Of a DNA stretch of 64,000 nucleotides, positions 17,416 through 27,900 are shown in pieces. Positions within the stretch are counted from its first letter, which is position 1; the number at the start of each line of letters is the position of its first letter. This DNA comes from Coprobacter sp. (GTDB lineage Bacteria; Bacteroidota; Bacteroidia; Bacteroidales; UBA11471): the NCBI GenBank assembly GCA_017462265.1, contig JAFTRN010000002.1, positions 32,097 to 96,096 on the forward strand, read 5' to 3'. Below the pieces are notes generated by a model. That model searched no databases, was not told the origin of the DNA, and saw only the letters and a list, made by a program, of their open reading frames with translations. Position numbers and translations under genes: made by a program.

Positions 17416-18027
17416 TTACTCGATGAGGAGGCCGAGGCCTTGGCGGGTGATGCAGGGCTCGTCGGTGCTGCAATCGATGATGGTCGATGGTTCGGTGCCG
17501 CCTTCCCCGCCATCGACGAAGAGGTCGATGAGGTGGGCATAGTGTTCTTGTATGAGGCCGGTGTCGGTGAGATATTCGGGCTCATCGTCGTGCGGTGCGA
17601 TAGAGGTGGACATGATGGGATTGCCCAATGCGCACACAATGGCTCGGGTTATGGGGTTGTGGGGTACGCGTATGCCCACGGTCTTGCGATGCTTGTATAT
17701 GCGGGGCAGTTGCGAGCTTACCGGCAGTATGAAAGTGAAGGCACCCGGCAGATTGCGACGCATGAGTTTGAAGTGGGTGTTGGCTACCTTGACATATTGG
17801 CTGAGCATGCTGAAGTCGGGGCACACGATAGAGAGCAGGGCCTTCTGCGGGTCGAGTCCCTTGATGCGGCACACACGTTCCACGGCGCGTACGTTGAGCG
17901 CGTCGCACCCTATGGCATAGAGAGTGTCGGTGGGGTATATTATCACACCACCGTCGCGCAACAGCTCGGCGATGCGCTCTACCTCGCGGGGCGAGGGGTT
18001 AGTGGGGTATAGGCGGCAATATTCCAT
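17416..18027 (-). CDS. Sua5/YciO/YrdC family protein
   Basis: 203 residues, one YrdC-like domain. YPTDTLYAIGCDA, RIKGLDPQKALLS, GAFTFILP, GIRVPHNP, MSTSIAP and STIIDC are all family motifs. Sua5/TsaC members make threonylcarbamoyl-AMP for tRNA t6A; the length without the extra Sua5 domain and the IKGLDPQK form (instead of KxR near KGRP) fit the YciO subgroup, whose role is less clear. The gene's 3' end abuts the island's right repeat and appears intact. Confidence 0.85.
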   Translation of the reverse strand: MEYCRLYPTNPSPREVERIAELLRDGGVIIYPTDTLYAIGCDALNVRAVERVCRIKGLDPQKALLSIVCPDFSMLSQYVKVANTHFKLMRRNLPGAFTFILPVSSQLPRIYKHRKTVGIRVPHNPITRAIVCALGNPIMSTSIAPHDDEPEYLTDTGLIQEHYAHLIDLFVDGGEGGTEPSTIIDCSTDEPCITRQGLGLLIE

Positions 18028-18084
18028 AGGTGAAGTTTAGAAACTGTTTTTAGGTAAGAGTGTATCAAAGTAGAAATAACACAC

Positions 18085-18212
18085 ACCTCCGCCCTTTCGG
18101 GCATCTCTTCGAGGCCCCCGTCGCACAGAGCACTGTGCTCCCCTCGCTACGGCACGAAAACACATTTAGTGTTTTCTCTTCGGCCTGGCTCGCCCCTAAC
18201 TTAGGGGAGGAC
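18085..18212. repeat. Intergenic multi-hairpin element
   Basis: Four hairpins in a row: GCCC-TTTC-GGGC (18091-18102), GCACAG-AGCA-CTGTGC (18123-18138), GAAAACAC-ATTTA-GTGTTTTC (18156-18176) and CCCCTAA-C-TTAGGGG (18193-18207), all enclosed by CCTCC and GGAGG. It lies between ribBA (3' end) and the YciO-like gene start. It may act as a terminator or be an interspersed repeat; a second copy was not seen in this window. Confidence 0.5.
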
Positions 18213-18292
18213 GATATAAGTTGATGTCAATCAAGTTCTCCCACTAAGAAGAAGGCGAGCTGTAGAGAATTAACTAAATGTCAATCTGCCGC

Positions 18293-19510
18293 TCAATCTA
18301 CTTGGTGCAGGTCGTGGCCCATGCGCTCTTTCTTGGTGCGCATATAGGTGATGTTGTAGGGGTTGGGGGCGATTTCTATGGGTAGGGTATCGACTATTTC
18401 GAGGCCGTAGGCTTCGAGTCCCACGCGTTTCACGGGGTTGTTGGTGAGCAGACGCATTTTACGTATGCCTATCTGCCGCAGTATCTGAGCCCCTACGCCG
18501 TAGTCGCGTTCGTCGGCTTTGTGGCCGAGGCGTATATTGGCTTCTACGGTATCGAGCCCCTCTTCTTGCAGTTTGTAGGCTTTGATTTTGTCCATGAGGC
18601 CTATGCTGCGTCCCTCCTGACTGAGATATACCACGGCACCTTTACCCTCGCGCTCAATGGTCTGCATGGCCAAGTGCAACTGGTCGCCACACTCGCAGCG
18701 TCGCGAGCCGAATATATCGCCCGTCATGCACGATGAGTGTACTCGCACGAGCACCGGTTCGTCGGCACTCCACGAGCCTTTGATGAGGGCTACGTGTTCC
18801 AATCCGTTGGATAGCTGGCGGAAGGGTATAAGTCTGAAATCGCCGTAGGCGGTGGGCATATTCACCTCGGGGCCTATCTCTACCAGTGACTCTTGTTGCA
18901 GGCGGTAGGCAATGAGGTCGCGGATAGATATGATTTTGATATTCCACTCGCGCGATTTCTCTATCAGTTGAGGCAGGCGGGCCATGGTACCGTCTTCGTT
19001 CATGATTTCGATGAGGGCGGCAGCCGGATACAGTCCGGCGAGGCGGGCCATGTCGATAGCGGCCTCGGTGTGACCGGCACGACGCAGTACCCCCTTGTCT
19101 TGAGCATAGAGCGGATTGACATGACCGGGCCGGCCGAATGTGGTGGCGGTAGAGGTGGGGGAGGCCAGTGCTTGTATGGTAGCGGCGCGGTCGTGGGCCG
19201 ATACGCCGGTGGTGCAGCCTTCGAGCTTATCGACAGAGACGGTAAAAGGTGTGCCGAGAATAGAGGTATTGTTGGTTACCTGCTTGCCGAGCTCGAGTTC
19301 GGCGCAACGTTGCTCGGTGATGGGGGCGCATAGCACGCCGCGGCCCTCTTTCAGCATGAAGTTTACCTGCTCGGGCGTAATCTTCTCGGCGGCAACGATG
19401 AAGTCGCCTTCATTTTCGCGATCTTCATCATCGACCACTATAATTATTTTGCCGGCTTTGAAATCTTCTACGGCCTCTTCTATGGTGTTCAGTTTTATAA
19501 CGTCGGTCAT
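18293..19510 (-). CDS. ribBA: Bifunctional 3,4-dihydroxy-2-butanone-4-phosphate synthase / GTP cyclohydrolase II
   Basis: 405 residues catalysing the two entry steps of riboflavin synthesis. The N-terminal RibB half has [25 protein letters not shown] and [19 protein letters not shown]; the C-terminal RibA half has [20 protein letters not shown] with the zinc-binding cysteines, then [11 protein letters not shown] and [13 protein letters not shown]. Both halves look active. It follows the LptF/G-like gene by 64 bases on the same strand, an arrangement that suggests cotranscription. No FMN riboswitch is visible in that gap. Confidence 0.95.
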   Translation of the reverse strand: MTDVIKLNTIEEAVEDFKAGKIIIVVDDEDRENEGDFIVAAEKITPEQVNFMLKEGRGVLCAPITEQRCAELELGKQVTNNTSILGTPFTVSVDKLEGCTTGVSAHDRAATIQALASPTSTATTFGRPGHVNPLYAQDKGVLRRAGHTEAAIDMARLAGLYPAAALIEIMNEDGTMARLPQLIEKSREWNIKIISIRDLIAYRLQQESLVEIGPEVNMPTAYGDFRLIPFRQLSNGLEHVALIKGSWSADEPVLVRVHSSCMTGDIFGSRRCECGDQLHLAMQTIEREGKGAVVYLSQEGRSIGLMDKIKAYKLQEEGLDTVEANIRLGHKADERDYGVGAQILRQIGIRKMRLLTNNPVKRVGLEAYGLEIVDTLPIEIAPNPYNITYMRTKKERMGHDLHQVD

Positions 19511-19574
19511 ATATCAATTGTTTTTTATGCTGTCACGCATCATCTTGCGAGGCGCGCGACGGCTCTATTTCATG

Positions 19575-21515
19575 TCAATTATTATCGGTGTGTTGTGGTG
19601 CCTCGGCTGCAAGTCGGTGGGCGATGTCGGCAATCTCTTTGTTGGTGTGTCGCACCGCGCCCAGCTCGCGACGGAGTTGTTTCTGTTCCCACAATCCCAC
19701 GAGATATAGGGGCAGGGTGAGGGGCAACAGCCACATAACCGCCCAACCCACCTGTTTGTTGGGACAGGGGCTGTAGAGGTAGAGGTTGCGCAATATGGGG
19801 TAGTCCATCAACTTGGTCACCAGCAAGGCCGAGCGGCAATTTTGCGCGCGCTCCACAAAAGCCTCTACCTCGTCGTGCAGTCGGCGTATCAAGGCACGGT
19901 CGTAGCCTCGTGTCCAATAGGCAATAAACGATTGCCTGCCCTCGCCTATGGTCGTCGCTATGGTGGAACACAAACTGTCGAGCGACTGTACCCGAGTGAT
20001 GATTTCGTCGGGCATCGCCTCGTCTATCAGCACCTCTTTGTACTCTACTTTACGCGTCTCGGCGCGACCTATGATTTTGCGGAAGAAGTTCATGTAGGCG
20101 TCTTTATTGAATACCGCCGAGTCGTTTATCGCCTTGTAGGTAAGGAATATACCGAGTGCCAACAGCACACCCGAGCTGAGCCACATACCTTGCCACACCT
20201 CCCAACGGTTGTTGAGGGCCGATTTGTAGCCGGCATTGTCGATGATATAGTAGAATATAAACAGCAATACCGAGATGACGACGGGCGTGCCCAGTCCTCC
20301 CTTGCGTATGATGGCCCCCAGTGGTGCGCCTATGAAGAAGAATATGAGACAGGCAAAAGACAGCGTGAATTTTTTGTGTCGTTCTATTTCGTGCCGGCGT
20401 ATCAACTTTTGTTGCTGCTCGGTGGTGACGCTCTTGTACTCATATTCCTGTTTCACGCTCGCCGCCCGTCCGTGTGCCCGGCTCAGCATGGTCTCTCGTT
20501 CTTGCAGCGAGGCGTTGGCGAGTATGCTGTCTATGTCGATGTAGGCGGTGTAGTCTATTACCTCGTCGCTCTCTTCATCGGGGCGTTGCCGCATGGCGCG
20601 GTTGTTCACGCTCTCTACGTTGAAGTAGCTTTTCTTCAGCTCGCCGGCTATGCGGCCGCTCACGCTGTCGGCGCGATGGGTGAGCGAGTCGATCGATTGA
20701 GTGAGTTGGTTGATGTTCTGCCCTATGTATTGGTTCTGCATTACCCCTTCGTCCATACGGTTGAAGTTGGCGTCGAACGGTATCAGTATTTCTTTCTGGG
20801 TGAAAGATTCACGCCGATAGGGTATGTTCTTGGAGTTTGTACGCTGACTGCGCAGGTTTTCAAACGACTCGCCACTGTACAGGGTGAAAAACAGGTATTG
20901 TTTATCGTCGGTAAAATTCAGTCGTCCCGAGTCGGCCAGCATCACCATGGCATTGTCGAATCCGTCGGAAAAGTCATAAATCATCAGATTATAGAGCATG
21001 CCGGTCTCGCGGTCTTTGCTCTTTACCAGTAGGTTATATCCGCTTATCTGATCGTAAAATACCCCTTCGGGTATATCCAACTCGGGCGATTTTTGGCGCA
21101 CAGAGAAGAGCAGCGAGTACATCTTCACTTGCGCCTTGGGCAGTACGTTGTTTTGGAAGAAAAAGGCGCCTATGGCTATGAATACTACGGCCACGATGAG
21201 CGGTTTCATGGTCTGTCGCAGTGAAATACCGGCCGCCTTTATGGCCAGCAGTTCGAGCCGTTCACCCAGGTTACCAAAGGTCATAAGCGACGCCAACAAC
21301 ATCGATAGAGGCAGAGCCATGGGCACGATGGTGAGCGCCGCATAGAAAAACAGTTCGGCAAGCACGCCGACCTCGATACCCTTTCCCACCAACTCATCGA
21401 CATACTTCCATACAAACTGCATGAGAAGCACAAACAAGCTGATGAAGAACGTCATCAGGAACAGCGGCAGAAACGTGTTCAGTATGAACAGATATAGTTT
21501 CTTGATGATTGCCAT
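19575..21515 (-). CDS. LptF/LptG family lipopolysaccharide export permease
   Basis: 646 residues. Inner-membrane permease of the YjgP/YjgQ family that, with LptB and LptC, extracts lipopolysaccharide and passes it to the periplasmic bridge. N-terminal transmembrane helices (LYLFILNTFLPLFLMTFFIS and onward), the family's MALPLSMLLASLMTFGNLGERLELLAIKAAG segment (about residues 60-95), a large periplasmic beta domain, and C-terminal helices with FFIGAPLGAIIRKGGLG. It is longer than the usual 360-residue permease, with an extra polar C-terminal region of about 200 residues, a form seen in Bacteroidota. The Met at 21515 was chosen; it follows a -7 box, and the frame from 21632 would begin before it. 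Confidence 0.85.
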   Translation of the reverse strand: MAIIKKLYLFILNTFLPLFLMTFFISLFVLLMQFVWKYVDELVGKGIEVGVLAELFFYAALTIVPMALPLSMLLASLMTFGNLGERLELLAIKAAGISLRQTMKPLIVAVVFIAIGAFFFQNNVLPKAQVKMYSLLFSVRQKSPELDIPEGVFYDQISGYNLLVKSKDRETGMLYNLMIYDFSDGFDNAMVMLADSGRLNFTDDKQYLFFTLYSGESFENLRSQRTNSKNIPYRRESFTQKEILIPFDANFNRMDEGVMQNQYIGQNINQLTQSIDSLTHRADSVSGRIAGELKKSYFNVESVNNRAMRQRPDEESDEVIDYTAYIDIDSILANASLQERETMLSRAHGRAASVKQEYEYKSVTTEQQQKLIRRHEIERHKKFTLSFACLIFFFIGAPLGAIIRKGGLGTPVVISVLLFIFYYIIDNAGYKSALNNRWEVWQGMWLSSGVLLALGIFLTYKAINDSAVFNKDAYMNFFRKIIGRAETRKVEYKEVLIDEAMPDEIITRVQSLDSLCSTIATTIGEGRQSFIAYWTRGYDRALIRRLHDEVEAFVERAQNCRSALLVTKLMDYPILRNLYLYSPCPNKQVGWAVMWLLPLTLPLYLVGLWEQKQLRRELGAVRHTNKEIADIAHRLAAEAPQHTDNN

Positions 21516-21524
21516 GTAATACAA

Positions 21525-21546
21525 TTTGCCATTTGTGGCAAAGATA
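21525..21546 (-). promoter_or_regulatory. Promoter -7 box with overlapping palindrome before the LPS permease gene
   Basis: Reverse strand TATCTTTG at 21539-21546 fits TAnnTTTG. It overlaps a perfect palindrome with stems TTTGCCA/TGGCAAA and a TTTG loop (21525-21542), which could be an operator or a 5'-UTR hairpin starting at or near +1. Confidence 0.55.
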
Positions 21547-21650
21547 CGGAAAAAAACGGAGATAATGTCACTCTCCTCGGAAAAGGGGTGCTTTCTTTGA
21601 GTGTTTATCGCTACGCTTGCCCCTCGAACCATGCAATCCGCTGCGCCGAC

Positions 21651-22031
21651 TTATGAGCCGAGGCGACGTTTCAGTGTGGCGATTTGCTTGTCCCACAGGT
21701 GTATGCACTCCTCTTTTTCGTCGGGGTAGGTATAGTCTATCACCTCGAGGGCTACCTCGCCGGTGAGTTCCACGACGTGTATGCGGAATTCAAAAAATGC
21801 TTTCTCGTCTTCGTCATCGTCCCAATGGAAACGTACGAACACGCCTTGGCGACAACCTATCTGTGTAGCGGTTTGGGACGTTTTGCCCCAATAAAATGTA
21901 AATTCTTTGCCGTTGGAGTTCACTTGGTCGGCAAACCAATGTCCCAGTCCGTTGGCCGAGTTTATATAGGTCCACACCGATGCCGGCGAAGCGTTTCTCA
22001 AGCTGTATTCTATTGATATTTTTTCTTTCAT
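21651..22031 (-). CDS. START-like / SRPBCC domain protein
   Basis: 126 residues forming a single predicted START-like fold: N-terminal strand KISIEYSLRNASPASVWTYI, helix-loop with SANGLGHWFADQV, curved strands and a C-terminal helix ECIHLWDKQIATLKRRLG. Such proteins bind hydrophobic ligands or act as co-chaperone-like factors; the ligand is unknown. It has its own promoter and ends 135 bases before the permease gene starts. Confidence 0.8.
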   Translation of the reverse strand: MKEKISIEYSLRNASPASVWTYINSANGLGHWFADQVNSNGKEFTFYWGKTSQTATQIGCRQGVFVRFHWDDDEDEKAFFEFRIHVVELTGEVALEVIDYTYPDEKEECIHLWDKQIATLKRRLGS

Positions 22032-22078
22032 GATAATAGATATTGTTCGTTGAAATCACATTCACGATATAAATTGCA

Positions 22079-22086
22079 CAAATGTA
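22079..22086 (-). promoter_or_regulatory. -7 box of the START-like gene
   Basis: Reverse strand TACATTTG fits TAnnTTTG, 47 bases before the ATG at 22031. Confidence 0.55.
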
Positions 22087-22192
22087 ATAATAAATTCCTT
22101 ATTACCATATAGTATGAGCATAATAGTATAAAAATAGTCTCACCCTCTATGCCTTGTCGCCTTTTTAGCCCTTTTGCCCTTTTATGGGAAAT

Positions 22193-22220
22193 AAAAAGAG
22201 CAACCCGGGGGCTGCTCTTT
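22193..22220 (-). terminator. Terminator of the SusCD-thioredoxin operon
   Basis: Stem AAAGAGCA/TGCTCTTT with a G+C-rich loop; on the reverse strand a TTTTTAT tract follows. It lies 21 bases past the stop at 22242. Confidence 0.8.
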
Positions 22221-22241
22221 CGTTGATATTATGGGGTGTCG

Positions 22242-23414
22242 TTAAAACTCGATGTTGCGCAGTTTCGATGCCATTGTGGCGAAGTGAGTAGGTTGGGGCC
22301 CCATGCGCATGGCACGTGCGCCACCTTGTGCAGCAGCGGCGGCCTTAGCCTCTTCGGCTTCGAGCGACGCTTTCATGTCGTCGCACCATATGGCGGCGTG
22401 GTTGCGTTGTTTTTGGTCGGTGCAGTTTTTGTCGATGCGTAGTGCCCAGTTATACACGTCGAGCGGGTCGGCGTTGTATTTCGCAATCATCTTGTCTCCA
22501 CACGAGAGGTAGGTTTTCCAGTCGCCGGTGCACTCGGCATAGTGCATTTGAGCACCGAGCTCTACTTTCTTGATATCTTTCACCTTGTACGACTTCATAT
22601 ATTTCTTGTAGGCAGCCATGCCCTCTTTGTCGTAGGTGTATGAGCCGTCGTCGTTTTTCTTCACAAATTTCAGTCCCCAGCGGTTCCAAGTGAAACGCTC
22701 CTTCATATTCACCTGCATTTCGTTGTAAGCCTCTATAAATTTGGCTTTGTTTTCGAGGAAATATACATAGGGTTTGGAATAGGGATCGTCGATATAGCTC
22801 ATAAACAAGCTGAATATCTTGCGGTCGGTAAGCATCAACTCGCATTTGTCGTTGAGGAACGAGGGTACAAGGGCCGCGAGTTGTTCCTTGGCGTTGGCTT
22901 CGCGCAGCACGTTGATGTAGTCGAGCATAAACTCATCGCTACGTTCACCGGCGTTGTAGCGGGCGGTCATGTTTTTGATGTTGTTACCCGACATACCGGC
23001 GGTGGTGCGTTTCAAGAACTCTTGTGCGCCGCAGAATCCCACCATTTTGTGTATTACCTCTTCGGTCTCGGGATCGACAAATACCATCGTGGGGTATGCG
23101 CTCACACCGAATTTGTCTTTTTGAGCCACGCCATCGGGAGTCTCCATATCGAGTTTCAGACATATAAACGAGCTGTTGAACATCTCGCCCACTTGTGCGT
23201 CTTTGAAAGTGGTCTTGGCCAATTGCTTGCAAGGGCCGCACCATTGGGTGTAGCAATCAACGAAGAGGGGTTTGCCGGCCTCTTTAGCGACTTGCAGAGC
23301 CTCGGCGTATGTGCCTTCGAGGAATTTGATACCATTGTCTTCGGCGGATTGTTCTTGAGCCACGGCCCACGACAGGGGGAGTAGCGCCGCCATTAGTAAA
23401 AAGAGCTTTTTCAT
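22242..23414 (-). CDS. Exported thioredoxin-family protein
   Basis: 390 residues with a signal peptide (MKKLFLLMAALLPLSWAVAQ). A thioredoxin fold follows, with the redox centre WCGPCK at about 58-63 and the cis-Pro segment GVSAYPTMVFVDP. The remaining 240 residues are helical with alanine- and lysine-rich stretches and no recognised domain. It is the last gene of the operon with SusC/SusD, 27 bases after susD, and is followed by a terminator. A role in reducing or folding cysteine proteins in the periplasm is inferred from the fold. Confidence 0.8.
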   Translation of the reverse strand: MKKLFLLMAALLPLSWAVAQEQSAEDNGIKFLEGTYAEALQVAKEAGKPLFVDCYTQWCGPCKQLAKTTFKDAQVGEMFNSSFICLKLDMETPDGVAQKDKFGVSAYPTMVFVDPETEEVIHKMVGFCGAQEFLKRTTAGMSGNNIKNMTARYNAGERSDEFMLDYINVLREANAKEQLAALVPSFLNDKCELMLTDRKIFSLFMSYIDDPYSKPYVYFLENKAKFIEAYNEMQVNMKERFTWNRWGLKFVKKNDDGSYTYDKEGMAAYKKYMKSYKVKDIKKVELGAQMHYAECTGDWKTYLSCGDKMIAKYNADPLDVYNWALRIDKNCTDQKQRNHAAIWCDDMKASLEAEEAKAAAAAQGGARAMRMGPQPTHFATMASKLRNIEF

Positions 23415-23441
23415 GAATTATTTTGTTTTTAGGGGTTACTA

Positions 23442-24974
23442 TTACTCGGCGAAACCGCTGTTCTGTTTTATCACACCGTCGGATATGGTAATTTCATATT
23501 CGGGAATCGGCAATATCTTGCGGTTGTCGGGTATGCCCTTTACACGCAGTTCGCGGCCGGTGCGAATGAGGTCCCAACGATAGTGACCTTCCCATGCCAA
23601 CTCGCGGTTGCGCTCTACGAGCATCGAGTCGAGAAATGCTTCTACCGAGGTGAAATCGCTTGCCGTGAAGGCGGCCGGTTTCTGTTCATCGGGGAAGGGT
23701 TTGCGACGTATGTCGTTGAGGTGTTTCAGTGCTTCGCTGTCGATATTGTTGTTTACGCGTGTCATGGCCTCGGCATAGTTGAGTTTTATCTCCGAGAGGC
23801 GTATATATTGCACATCGTTGTAAGCTCCCGAGAAGTTGGCCGTATTGTCATACTTCATCGAGGCGAAAAGCGAGGAATAGGAGCTCGTCGAGCCGGTCTG
23901 TATGAGGTATTCGTTGGTCGTACCATATCCACGGCGGTCGCCGGGGTGATAGCTGTTCATCAGCTCTTGTGTCGTGCTGAAACTTTGTTTGGAGAATACC
24001 ATTCCCCACCCACAGGGGAATACGTTGGTGCTGATACGGCTGGGCTGGAACAATATCAGCTCCGAGGCGTAGTTTGTGGGGTCGGGGTAGTCGCCATCGA
24101 TGTACATATTGCTGGGGAATATGTTGGTACGATGGTCGGTGTAGTCGCTGTTGAACGTGATGCTCGACGACGTCAATACTTCACCGGCATAGTTCATCGC
24201 CTTGGTCAGCTCCTCGGTATTGTTGGTATAGCTGCCTTTGTATAGGTACACACGCGAGAGCAGGGCCTTTGCACCGGTCGCAGTCACGCGGAAACGGCCC
24301 GAGGGGGCATATTCCGTGGCAGGCAGGTCGGGAATGGCGTCGGTAAGGTCTTTTATGATCTGCTTATATACCTCGCCTACCGATACACGAGCCTGTATGT
24401 TCTCGGGCTTATAGCCGTCGTAGGGGGTGAGGCGCATCACGAGGCCCAGGCCGTTGTCGTCGCCGGTGAGGGCGCCGTCGCCATAGAGGCACAACAGGGT
24501 GAAGTATTCGTATGCCCGGATAAATTTAGCCTCGGCGATGTGCTTTTTCATAGTGGTGGCATCGTACGCGCCAAACTCGTTCACGCCCGATATGATGTTG
24601 TTGGCATAGTCTATGGCATTGTAACCATAGATGTAAATGCTCTTAATAAATCCGTCGTGCTGATCGGTGGTGTATTCGCAAGTTTCCATGGCTTTGTAGC
24701 CGGCGCTCGAACTGTGTACCGAGGCATTGTCGGTACCTATCTCGGCAAACTGGAATGCAAATGAACTGTTGGTGTAGTTGTTTTGGTCGTTGGGCGCACC
24801 CGATAAGAATACGCACAGACGGGTATATGCTCCGGTGAGAGCGGCCTCGGCTGTTTTTTCGGTTTTATATACAGTCTCATCGACCATCGTGTTTTCGGGC
24901 GCGTAGTCGAGTTCGCAAGCGGTAAATCCCGTAAGCAAAGCGATTGCGCTGAGTGTTGATATGATATGTTTCAT
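23442..24974 (-). CDS. RagB/SusD family nutrient uptake outer membrane lipoprotein
   Basis: 510 residues; signal peptide with lipobox TGFTAC (lipidated Cys about residue 20). The body shows the SusD pattern: TAEAALTGAYTRL near the start, EAKFIRAYEYFTLLCLYG, TATGAKALLSRVYLYKG (TPR region), YNDVQYIRLSEIKLNYAEAM, and the C-terminal ERNRELAWEGHYRWDLIRTG. SusD lipoproteins cap the SusC channel and bind the substrate at the cell surface. It follows susC by 18 bases. Confidence 0.95.
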   Translation of the reverse strand: MKHIISTLSAIALLTGFTACELDYAPENTMVDETVYKTEKTAEAALTGAYTRLCVFLSGAPNDQNNYTNSSFAFQFAEIGTDNASVHSSSAGYKAMETCEYTTDQHDGFIKSIYIYGYNAIDYANNIISGVNEFGAYDATTMKKHIAEAKFIRAYEYFTLLCLYGDGALTGDDNGLGLVMRLTPYDGYKPENIQARVSVGEVYKQIIKDLTDAIPDLPATEYAPSGRFRVTATGAKALLSRVYLYKGSYTNNTEELTKAMNYAGEVLTSSSITFNSDYTDHRTNIFPSNMYIDGDYPDPTNYASELILFQPSRISTNVFPCGWGMVFSKQSFSTTQELMNSYHPGDRRGYGTTNEYLIQTGSTSSYSSLFASMKYDNTANFSGAYNDVQYIRLSEIKLNYAEAMTRVNNNIDSEALKHLNDIRRKPFPDEQKPAAFTASDFTSVEAFLDSMLVERNRELAWEGHYRWDLIRTGRELRVKGIPDNRKILPIPEYEITISDGVIKQNSGFAE

Positions 24975-24992
24975 GTCGTTTTACTCCTTATG

Positions 24993-27900
24993 TTAAAGTC
25001 CTATTCTCACACCGAATTGATAGCTGCGCGAGGCCGGCATGGTCATGTTGTCGTATCCGGCGGCTGTCGCCGACGAGCCAAACGCACTCACCTCGGGGTC
25101 GAGACCCGAATAGGGTGTTACGGTGAAGAGGTTGGTGAGCATGGTAAATATTCTTATCTGCGTGAAGGTCTTGGTCTTGGCCAATATGCGCTTGGGCAGT
25201 GAGTAGGAAAATTCCAAGGTCTTCAATCGCAGGTATGAGCTTTTTTCCAAGAAACGTGTCGTGGTGATGCCCGATGTGTAGTCGTAACTTCCCACGATTG
25301 ATTTGTTGCGCAACTTGGGAATGTCGGTTTCTTGTCCCGGTATCTGCCAGAAGTCGAGTATGTCGCGCGACAGGTTGTTGGCGCTCTCGGTGGCATAGGT
25401 CAAGAGGTTGGCTCGGGTGGAGTTTATCATGTGGCCACCTACCGAGAAAGTGAACATGAGATTCAGCTCAAAACCTTTCCAAGTGAGTATATTGGTGAAA
25501 CTGCCGTAGAATGCCGGTTCGGCCGTGCCATATACTTTCTTATTGGCTTGCGAGGTGGCGTAGTTCGAGGCCGGCGGGGTAGTGGTGACCGTACCATCGG
25601 CGAGACGCCATAGGGGATCACCGCTCATGGGATCTACGCCCACCCATTCGTGCAAGTACCATTGAGCCATGGCTTCACCCTCGGCATAGTATTTAAACGA
25701 GCTGTTGGCTTGGTCTAATTGGTTTCCTTCGAAGTTGAGTTTCAATATCTTGTTGCGGTTGTGCGACATATTGAGTATGCTCTGCCACTTGAAGTCTTTG
25801 GTCACGATATTGTCGGTGATGAGTTGCACTTCTATACCTTGATTCTGCATATCGGCGATGTTTTGCAACTGCGTGGAGTAGCCCGTGTAGGCGGGGAGGT
25901 CCGACGAGAAAAGCATATCCGACGTGCGTTTGTAGTAGTAGTCCACGGTCGCTTTCACTCGGCGTTCCCAGGCCTCGAAGTCGAGACCTACGTCGTAGGT
26001 GATGGTCTTTTCCCAGTCGAGGTTGATGTTACTGGGTTGCGACATGGCGAGGAACTGACTGCCGCCGTACGACGAGGCGGTATTGAGTGTGTAGATGGCT
26101 TGCGCGCCGTAGTAGCTGTTGTTGGCGTCCTGGCTGGTCCAACCGATAGAGGCGCGTATCTTCATCTCATCGATCCACGGTGCGTTGTAGCGCATGAAAT
26201 TTTCTTCGGAGAGACGCCAAGCAGCCGATACCGAGGGTATGTTGATGAAGCGGTGGTTGCGGTTGTAGCGCGACGAGCCGTCGATGCGGTACGATACACC
26301 GAAGAGGTAGCGACGCAACCATTGGTAGTTTACGCGGGCAAAACCCGAGAGCAAAGCCCATGTGTCTTCTCCGGCCGAACTTACGCGCTTGGTCTGTGCC
26401 GCACCGATACCCTTCATATCGCTACTGAAGAAGTCCGACCCGAATATATTGCTGCTATGCTCGTGGCCTATCTCGTAGCTCTGGCCCAACACGGCTTGCA
26501 GGTAGTGGTCGTCGTTGAACACCTTGTTGATGGTGATGGTATTGTTGGTTACAATACGATATTTCAACGAGTTCCCTTCTGATGCCTGATTGTTGGGTAC
26601 AAGACCGGCAACTTCACGGGGAAGTTCGGGTTTATAGGTGTTGTTGCGATTGCTGTTGATGTTGATACCCAGCTCGGTTTTCAGTTCGAGCCAGTCGAGC
26701 GGATCGTATTGCAGGTAGGCGTTACCGATGGTCGATATGGCTTTGCTCTTCGAGGTATTGAGCATGGCCTCGGCCACGGGGTTGAAGTTGTCGTCTTCGC
26801 CTTTGGTGTTGAGGTTGTGGCCCATATAGTAGGAGCCGTCGGCGTTGTATATGGGCAGGTTGGGCGCGCGGGTTATGGCGTGCTTGTATATGGTGGGCGC
26901 CTGCATGGCGTTGTTATCGACAAACGAAATGGTGACGTTGGCACCGGTCGATACGGTACGGCTCAGCTCGGTGTCGAGGTTGAGACGGGCCGAGTAGCGT
27001 TGCATATCGTTGTTGATGATATAGGATTCGTTGTTGGCGTAGGAGAGCGAGAGGAAATAGCGTGTCTTGCCGTTTCCGCCCGATATCGACGCGCTGGTGT
27101 TGTGGCTTATGGCGGTGCGCGTCACGGCATCTAACCAGTCGGTATTGTGACCGAGGGTGTAGGTGTCGCTGGGATAGTACTGTTTATAAATCATGACGTA
27201 TTCGTCGCCCGTGAGCAGATCGAGTTTCCCGATGGGATTGTCGAGGCTCAACGTGTACGAAACGTTAACCGAGGGTTTGCTGTTGTGCGAACCGCTTTTG
27301 GTGGTGATGAGTATCACACCTGCCGAGCCGCGCGAACCGTAGATAGAGGTGGCAAAGGCATCTTTCAGAATCTCGATGGATTCTATGTCGTCGGGGTTGA
27401 TAGAGAGCAACGGGTTTTGCTCGAAGTCGTAATTGAGGTCGGTATTGTAGGTGAGCGATCCGCCGCCGGTCATGGTGCCGCCGAAACTGAATGCGCTGAT
27501 ACTACCGCCGTGCGTACCTACTGAGTTGGCGTTACGGTCGGTTCCGTAGATAGGTACTCCATCGACTACGTATAGGGGGTTGTTCTCACCGATAATGGAA
27601 CTTACACCGCGAATGGTGAGCAGATTGGCGCTACCCAGCGCACCCGATGAGTTGGATACGAACACGCCCGGGGCGCGTCCTTGCAAGAGTTGATCTACCG
27701 ATAGGAAGGGTTTCTGCTCATCGAGTTTCACCGACGATACCGAACCGGTAATGTCGCGTCGCTCTTGCTTGCCATATCCTACCACGGTCACTTCGCTCAT
27801 GGTGGTAGAAGTGGGCTCTAAGCGTATGGCTTGTATCGACGAGGCGTTGACTACCGGCACATTTTGTGTCTTGTAGCCTATAAACGAGAACGATACTACG

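Noticed and set aside
17401..17420. tRNA 3' end or other classical integration target at the right island repeat
   Set aside because: No tRNA cloverleaf can be built around the 18-bp repeat; it lies just past a protein gene.
19842..21032. Forward open frame of 396 codons
   Set aside because: It lies entirely antisense to the LptF/LptG-family gene, has no recognisable domain and reflects the codon bias of the real gene.
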